From the NCBI GenBank assembly GCA_032207245.1, contig CM063500.1:72741019-72805018 (forward strand): a DNA stretch of 64,000 nucleotides. The letters are read 5' to 3'. Source of the stretch: Pardosa pseudoannulata. Taxonomy: Eukaryota > Arthropoda > Arachnida > Araneae > Lycosidae. Positions 58,401-64,000 of the stretch are shown piece after piece. The position numbers were made by a program, and so were the translations under genes. The stretch's first letter is position 1, and the number at the start of each line of letters is the position of its first letter. The notes under the pieces are model-generated. The model made no database searches, was not told the DNA's origin, and saw nothing but the letters and a program-made list of their open reading frames with translations.

Positions 58401-60975
58401 CCATGAATCCCAGTTGCAATGCATGGAAGCCAATACGACTGCCCTAACATTTAATGTGGTTGCACTCACTAAGAGCACAAATATTTTTAGAATAATCTGG
58501 CATTGCAACTGTCTTCTAGTAATACAGGGGGACATAAAATGATAATTACTGCAGTGTAAAATTATTTAAATACGCCGGCACAAGTGCTATAGAAATTACA
58601 TTTCCTGTATAGATCGGCTTGAATTTGCCATGAATCCCAGTTGCAATGCATGGAAGCAAATACGACTGCCCTAACATTTAATGTGTGTGCACTCACTAAG
58701 AGCACACCTATTTTTAGAATAATCTGGCATTGCAACTGTCTTCTAGTAATACAGGGTGACATAAAATGATAATTACTGCAGTGTAAAATTATTTAAATAC
58801 GCCGGTACAAGTGCTATAGAAATTACATTTCCTGTATAGATCGGCTTGAATTTGCCATGAATCCCAGTTGCAATGCATGGAAGCCAATACGACTGCCCTA
58901 ACATTTAATGTGGTTGCACTCACTAAGAGCACAAATATTTTTAGAATAATCTGGCATTGCAACTGTCTTCTAGTAATACAGGGTGACATAAAATGATAAT
59001 TACTGCAGTGTAAAATTATTTAAATACGCCGGTACAAGTGCTATAGAAATTACATTTCCTGTATAGATCGGCTTGAATTTGCCGTGAATCCCAGTTGCAA
59101 TGCATGGAAGCCAATACGACTGCCCTAACATTTAATGTGTGTGCACTCACTAAGAGCACACCTATTTTTAGAATAATCTGGCATTGCAACTGTCTTCTAG
59201 TAATACAGGGTGACATAAAATGATAATTACTGCAGTGTAAAATTATTTAATTACGCCGGAACAAGTGCTATAGAAATTACATTTCCAGTATAGATCGGCT
59301 TGAATTTGCCGTGACTCCCAGTTGCAATGCATGGAAGCCGATACCACTGACCTAACATTTAATGTGGTTGCACTCACTAAGAGCACAAATATTTTTAGAA
59401 TAATCTGGCATTGCAACTGTCTTCTAGTAATACAGGGGGGCATAAAATGATAATTACTGCAGTATAAAATTATTTAATTACGCCGGAACAAGTGCTATAG
59501 AAATTACATTTCCAGTATAGATCGGCTTGAATTTGCCGTGAATCCCAGTTGCAATGCATGGAAGCCGATACCACTGCCCTAACATTTAATGTGGTTGCAC
59601 TCACTAAGAGCACACATATTTTTAGAATAATCTGGCATTGCAACTGTCTTCTAGTAATACTGGGTGGCATAAAATAGTAATTACTGCAGTGTAAAATTAT
59701 TTAATTACGCCGGAAAGTGCTATAGAAATTACATTTCCAGTATAGATCGGCTTGAATTTGCCGTGACTCCCAGTTGCAATGCATGGAAGCCAATACGACT
59801 GCCCTAACATTTAATGTGGTTGCACTCACTAAGAGCACACATTTTTAGAATAATCTGGCATTGCAACTGTCTTCTAGTAATATAGGGTGACATAAAATGA
59901 TAATTACTGCAGTGTAAATTTATTTAAATACGCCGGCACAAGTGCTATAGAAATTACATTTCCAGTATAGATCGGCTTGAATTTGCCGTGACTCCCAGTT
60001 GCAATGCATGGAAGCCGATACCACTGCCCTAACATTTAATGTGGTTGCACTCACTAAGAGCACAAATATTTTTAGAATAATCTGGCATTGCAACTGTCTT
60101 CTAGTAATACAGGGTGACATAAAATGATAATTACTGCAGTGTAAAATTATTTAAATACGCCGTCACAAGTGCTATAGAAATTACATTTCCAGTACAGATC
60201 GGCTTGAATTTGCCGTGAATCCCAGTTGCAATGCATGGAAGCCAATAGGACTGCCCTAACATTTAATGTGGTTGCACTCACTAAGAGCACACATATTTTT
60301 AGAATAATCTGGCATTGCAACTGTCTTCTAGCAATACAGGGGGACATAAAATGATAATTACTGCAGTGTAAAATTATTTAAATACGCCGGCACAAGTGCT
60401 ATAGAAATTACATTTCCAGTGTATATGTCGGCTTGAATTTGCCGTGACTCCCAGTTGCAATGGAAGCAATACATTAAATGCCTTAACATTTAATGTGGTT
60501 TGCACTCACTAAGCACACATATTTTTTTTGAATAATCCGGCATTGCAACTGTCTTCTAGTAATACAAGGTGACATAAAATGATAATTACTGCAGTGTAAA
60601 ATTATTAAATAAATCATTAAATTGAGATTTCCAGTATTATTTACTTTAATTTGCCTTGAAATTGCAATGCATGTAATGCTACGACTGCAGTAACATTTAA
60701 TGTGTGCACTATGAGCACACATTTTTAAAAATCTGGCATTGCAACTGTCTTCTAAATACAGGGTGACATAAAAACAAACGATAAAACACCAATGCAGTGT
60801 TAAATGAAAATAAAGAAGTATAATTTATAGAAATTACATTTTCCATAGATCGCTTGAATTTTGTACCTGAATCCTTTTGATAAGCCAATACGACGGCCTA
60901 ACATTTAGCTTTGGTGCTAGACAGTAATGCACACATTTTTAGTATAATATTTTTGCAATTCTCTTTTAATAAAAC
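52440..60975. repeat. 227-bp satellite array, about 36 units
   Basis: Head-to-tail units recur every 227 bp (for example 54031, 54258, 54485, 54712). Most units contain a PstI site in TTACTGCAGTGTAAAATTAT, plus TAGATCGGCTTGAATTTGCC and GAGCACAAATATTTTTAGAA. Units are very similar between about 52790 and 60480 and decay toward both edges. One minus-strand frame is open for about 66 codons in many units, but this is a by-product of the repeat. Confidence 0.97.
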
Positions 60976-62409
60976 TTGCTATTATTAAAACACTCGTAGG
61001 TGTAAGTATACTAATGAACGTATGGAATCAAACATTTGTATTATTTTTTGGATGTGTTTTAGAGAATAGATTTGTTTATGAGTATATACAGTTTAATAGA
61101 GGTATGTAATTTTTTTACATAGTTTTCATTTAAATTGTTTTTTACACTATACTTAACCGCTTGAGTGTGATGGTAACTGATTTTATTCTTAAATATCATC
61201 ACTGAATTAAAAAACACTTCTTAAAAACACAGTAAGTTAAACATAAAATAAGAGATTTGAAAAAAAATTTTCAATTTTACAACTCCTCTTCAACCTCCAC
61301 TCAAAATACAGAATCAAAATTAAATTAATTTTACAATTTACACTAAATCACAAATTTTCCCTCAGTTTATTTAATTTGTGATTAAGTGAATGTTTCAGTC
61401 TATTTAGTATTGAATGTTATGTGTTTCCTTTGTGTTTTCTTTGTTAATTCAATTAGATTTTAAATATTCAATTTTTGTAAAATTTTTCCTCAAAATGTTG
61501 TTTTTGTTTATGTATCAATTTGTTGAGTTACGATCCCCTCGCCAGATTTCAAACGCCACGCTGCAAGCACGCCACGCACGCAAGCTGCAAGCACGCCAAT
61601 TTCGCCAAATGTGGTTGAAGCACCAACAAGATCCATGATTAGAAATAGGAGAGTGGGCTAAGAAGAGGAGTTGAAAAACAGGCATCTTCAATAAACATAG
61701 AACATATAGAGAAATGAGACAGCTCACTAAATCGTCAAAATAATACCACCTGAGCATAACGAGCGACTTGCCTTTATATATATTCAAGTGGTTGTGAAAT
61801 ACAGTTAGTTCACAAAACAGATTAGCATGCCGTGAAGGGTTTTTCACGGAATAGAAGAAAAACAATTAGAAAGTGCTGGTTCAATTTAAACTAAATTGAA
61901 AGTTACATTAACACAGATGTTAATCAGTGTGTGGTGGAAACAAAAATAGACAATATAAAGTTAACAAAAATGAGGAGAAGCGTGATAGCGCTTCTCTTGT
62001 TTTGTACCGAAAATACGGAGACGCTGCTGTTGGTAAGTATAATTTTCGCATCTATTGAGAGCAGCTGAATTCCTATCAATCGCAGTTTGTATTCATTTTA
62101 CTCAATTGTGATTTTTAATAATATAAGAATTACGAAATAAAATACAGTTGTAAGTAGTAATGCAGTAGAGCCGTAGATTGTGGTACGGTAGACAAAATGA
62201 GCGTGTTTTATTTATTTGTAGTAAAAAAACTTCTCGTTGTATAGGAATTAGAAACTTTTCACTTTCTCAACAAGTGTTATACTGATCATTACTGATGCTA
62301 TAGAGGAGGAATGGTTAGCAAGCAAAAATACCACAGGAAGACTACCAATAAGTACAAAGTTTTCTCTAGAAAATTATCATGGGCGAAACTAGGGACAATG
62401 TGATGTATG
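60976..62409. other. No gene seen
   Basis: AT-rich sequence. At 61540-61605 a plus-strand stretch is built of repeated CAAGCACGCCA-type blocks and gives an Arg/Gln-rich frame. Its overlapping minus-strand 116-codon frame (61515-61865) resembles no family. Confidence 0.5.
61975..61996. repeat. Perfect 8-bp stem hairpin
   Basis: GAGAAGCG, loop TGATAG, CGCTTCTC. It is GC-rich compared with the flanks. No gene end is recognisable nearby. Confidence 0.9.
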
Positions 62410-62918
62410 CAGTAAAAAAATGGTAATGGAATTAGACGAGGACCGCTAATACCTCGGAAATCAGAAATCTCGGTTAATAGAAACCCTGTATAAAAATCCG
62501 TGCTTGCGAATTTAACTAACTTTTAAAGTTAAAACAATAGAACGTTCTTTAAATGATAAAAATAAACATATATGAACTTATGTTTCATAGCTAAAAAGAC
62601 TCAAAAAGGAAGTCAACTCTAGTAGTAAAAAGTAAAATGGAATTTTTTTTTAACTATACTTAAATATCGAAAGACGCATTTTCAAAAGTGACACAAATCT
62701 CAAGAAAATATCGTATTTTTAAAATTTAATATGCATTAATTCGTTAAATTTGCATTCTTTTAATTTTTTTGGGGGGGAGGGGGGGAGAAGTGTTTGTAAC
62801 ATGGACAACGAACTAAAATGTGTATCATTTTTCCCAAGCTCATTTTGGAAAGGAGAAAAAAAATTAGACTTCGTTATTGACTTGGTTAACAGAAACTTGA
62901 TTAATCGAGGTTCTACTG
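62410..62918 (-). mobile_element. Tigger/pogo-type MITE, diverged
   Basis: Reverse-oriented relative of 25955-26343. GGACCGCTAATACCTCGGA (from about 62440) and AATCGAGGTTCTACTG at the right end match its termini. The left terminus is diverged and the TA duplication is not preserved. A run of G (about 62771-62786) lies inside. Confidence 0.8.
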
Positions 62919-64000
62919 CACTTGAGTCAATTAGAAGTTTTATGATTTTTGCCACTGGCCACGAATATTAGTACTGGGACGCTATAAACCACACCTGATC
63001 AAAGTAATAAAATTTTTAGCTATTAATGTACATAAAATGATTAAAGCTTATTGTAAATGTAAGAGATTGAAAATTGAAAATTACCTTTCAATGTTACATG
63101 TTACTAAACCATATAAATTTATAAATATATAGTTTAAGGGATCATACGAAAAAATATATATAAATTCGAACTCTTCATAAATTAGAAAGTACCAGTTTAC
63201 CAAACATAATTTTTTAGAAGAGTTAAAGACATTATCTTTACTTACATATCTCATTCATTTTTGAAACATAAAAAAATATTTTTGTTAGAAATTTATAAAT
63301 AAGAGACACTTTGTCGTTAACATAAATGATATCAAAACTAACGCGCATTACAACTAAAAATATAATTAAGTTAAACACAATTTACTGCTTTAAAACATAC
63401 TACAATATCTCAAAATAAATTTGAACCTAAATTTGTATGTATTTAAGATACAAATATACTTTTAAAAAAAAGTAAAAATTTCCTTAAAAATTTATTGCAA
63501 AAAAACATACAAGAAAAACATACAAATATTCAAGAAAATTTAGATTCAGTCGGATGAAAATTATATATAACCTGTAAAAATTTTATGAAAAAATATAAAG
63601 AAAACTTTGAGCTAACATGCACGTTGTATGAAAAAAACATAATTTGAGAAAATCAAGTTAAAAGTTTTGCAAGTTAAGTTTCTTAACAGTAAACAGCTGA
63701 CACGTTTTTATTCATAACTACTCTCAATATTGCAAATTTTTTACACGAACGGTTTTTAAAAATATTTACAACTTAATTCCTTTTCACATATATTTATTCT
63801 GAAAAATCTAATTTTTTTGCCTGTTTACCAGACGTATGACCTTTTAAAATACATAAAACAGTATGCGTAGAAAAAATTATTGGTGTTATTCGAAATTCAT
63901 AAGGGGTATAGGTAACACAATTATTCAATGAAAATGGAAACAGTGTTGTATATAAAAAAATAGCTGTATCCAGTAACTTATAAACGTATCCCGATAATAA
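62919..64000. other. No gene seen
   Basis: Strongly AT-rich, with no repeat shared with the rest of the window and no frame of interest. Confidence 0.7.

Noticed and set aside
53351..60722. A family of about 20 small minus-strand proteins of roughly 66 residues
   Set aside because: They recur exactly at the 227-bp satellite spacing and are translations of the same satellite unit. There are no separate promoters, and edge units lose the frame.
12000..60975. CRISPR-like arrays
   Set aside because: The repeated units are contiguous (63 bp and 227 bp) with no unique spacers, and the context is eukaryotic transposon DNA.
61414..61865. Overlapping frames of 74 and 116 codons
   Set aside because: The plus-strand end is an Arg/Gln-rich translation of short GC repeats and the minus-strand frame is its shadow. 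No domain was recognisable.

Overview
This window looks like repeat-rich, AT-rich (roughly two-thirds A+T) nuclear DNA of an invertebrate animal. An arthropod, perhaps an arachnid, is a guess from the mix of elements and is not proven. I find no intact host gene. There is no operon structure, no ribosome-binding-site logic and no open reading frame that resembles a complete protein. The recognisable coding sequence is broken transposon protein: a piggyBac-type transposase, the C-terminal dimerisation domain of a hAT transposase, and a THAP-type zinc finger present twice.

Layout. 1-8.1 kb: a TTAA-flanked MITE carrying a SINE, a Helitron (2821-3609), and a decayed piggyBac transposase (about 5640-7728). 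9.7-11.1 kb: a promoter-bearing insertion and a MITE carrying a SINE. 11.6-16.3 kb: a Helitron whose interior has expanded into about 30 copies of a 63-bp minisatellite, a second rearranged Helitron, and an old hAT copy. 16.7-21.8 kb: tRNA-derived SINEs of two families (A and B), a TTAA MITE and a TA microsatellite. 22.0-22.8 kb: a solo LTR. 23.6-33.8 kb: Helitrons, palindromic MITEs, a Tigger/pogo-type MITE and nested SINEs. 34.1-37.4 kb: hAT elements, two of them a near-identical inverted pair. 36.6-49.8 kb: a direct tandem duplication of about 6.6 kb, with each copy carrying two Helitrons, a hAT element, SINEs and a THAP remnant. 49.3-52.3 kb: TTAA elements, a solo LTR and smaller MITEs, nested in each other. 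52.4-61.0 kb: a 227-bp satellite array of about 36 units. 61-64 kb: AT-rich DNA with one decayed Tigger-type MITE.

The window is informative as a record of insertions. Many elements keep exact target-site duplications, several have an uninterrupted relative elsewhere in the window, and nests up to three deep give a relative order of insertion. Three observations stand out. The 63-bp minisatellite grew from an internal Helitron segment. Every tRNA-Arg-like SINE copy I could find lies in the same orientation. The 6.6-kb duplication has both breakpoints inside transposons. I saw no sign of a new enzymatic or defence system.
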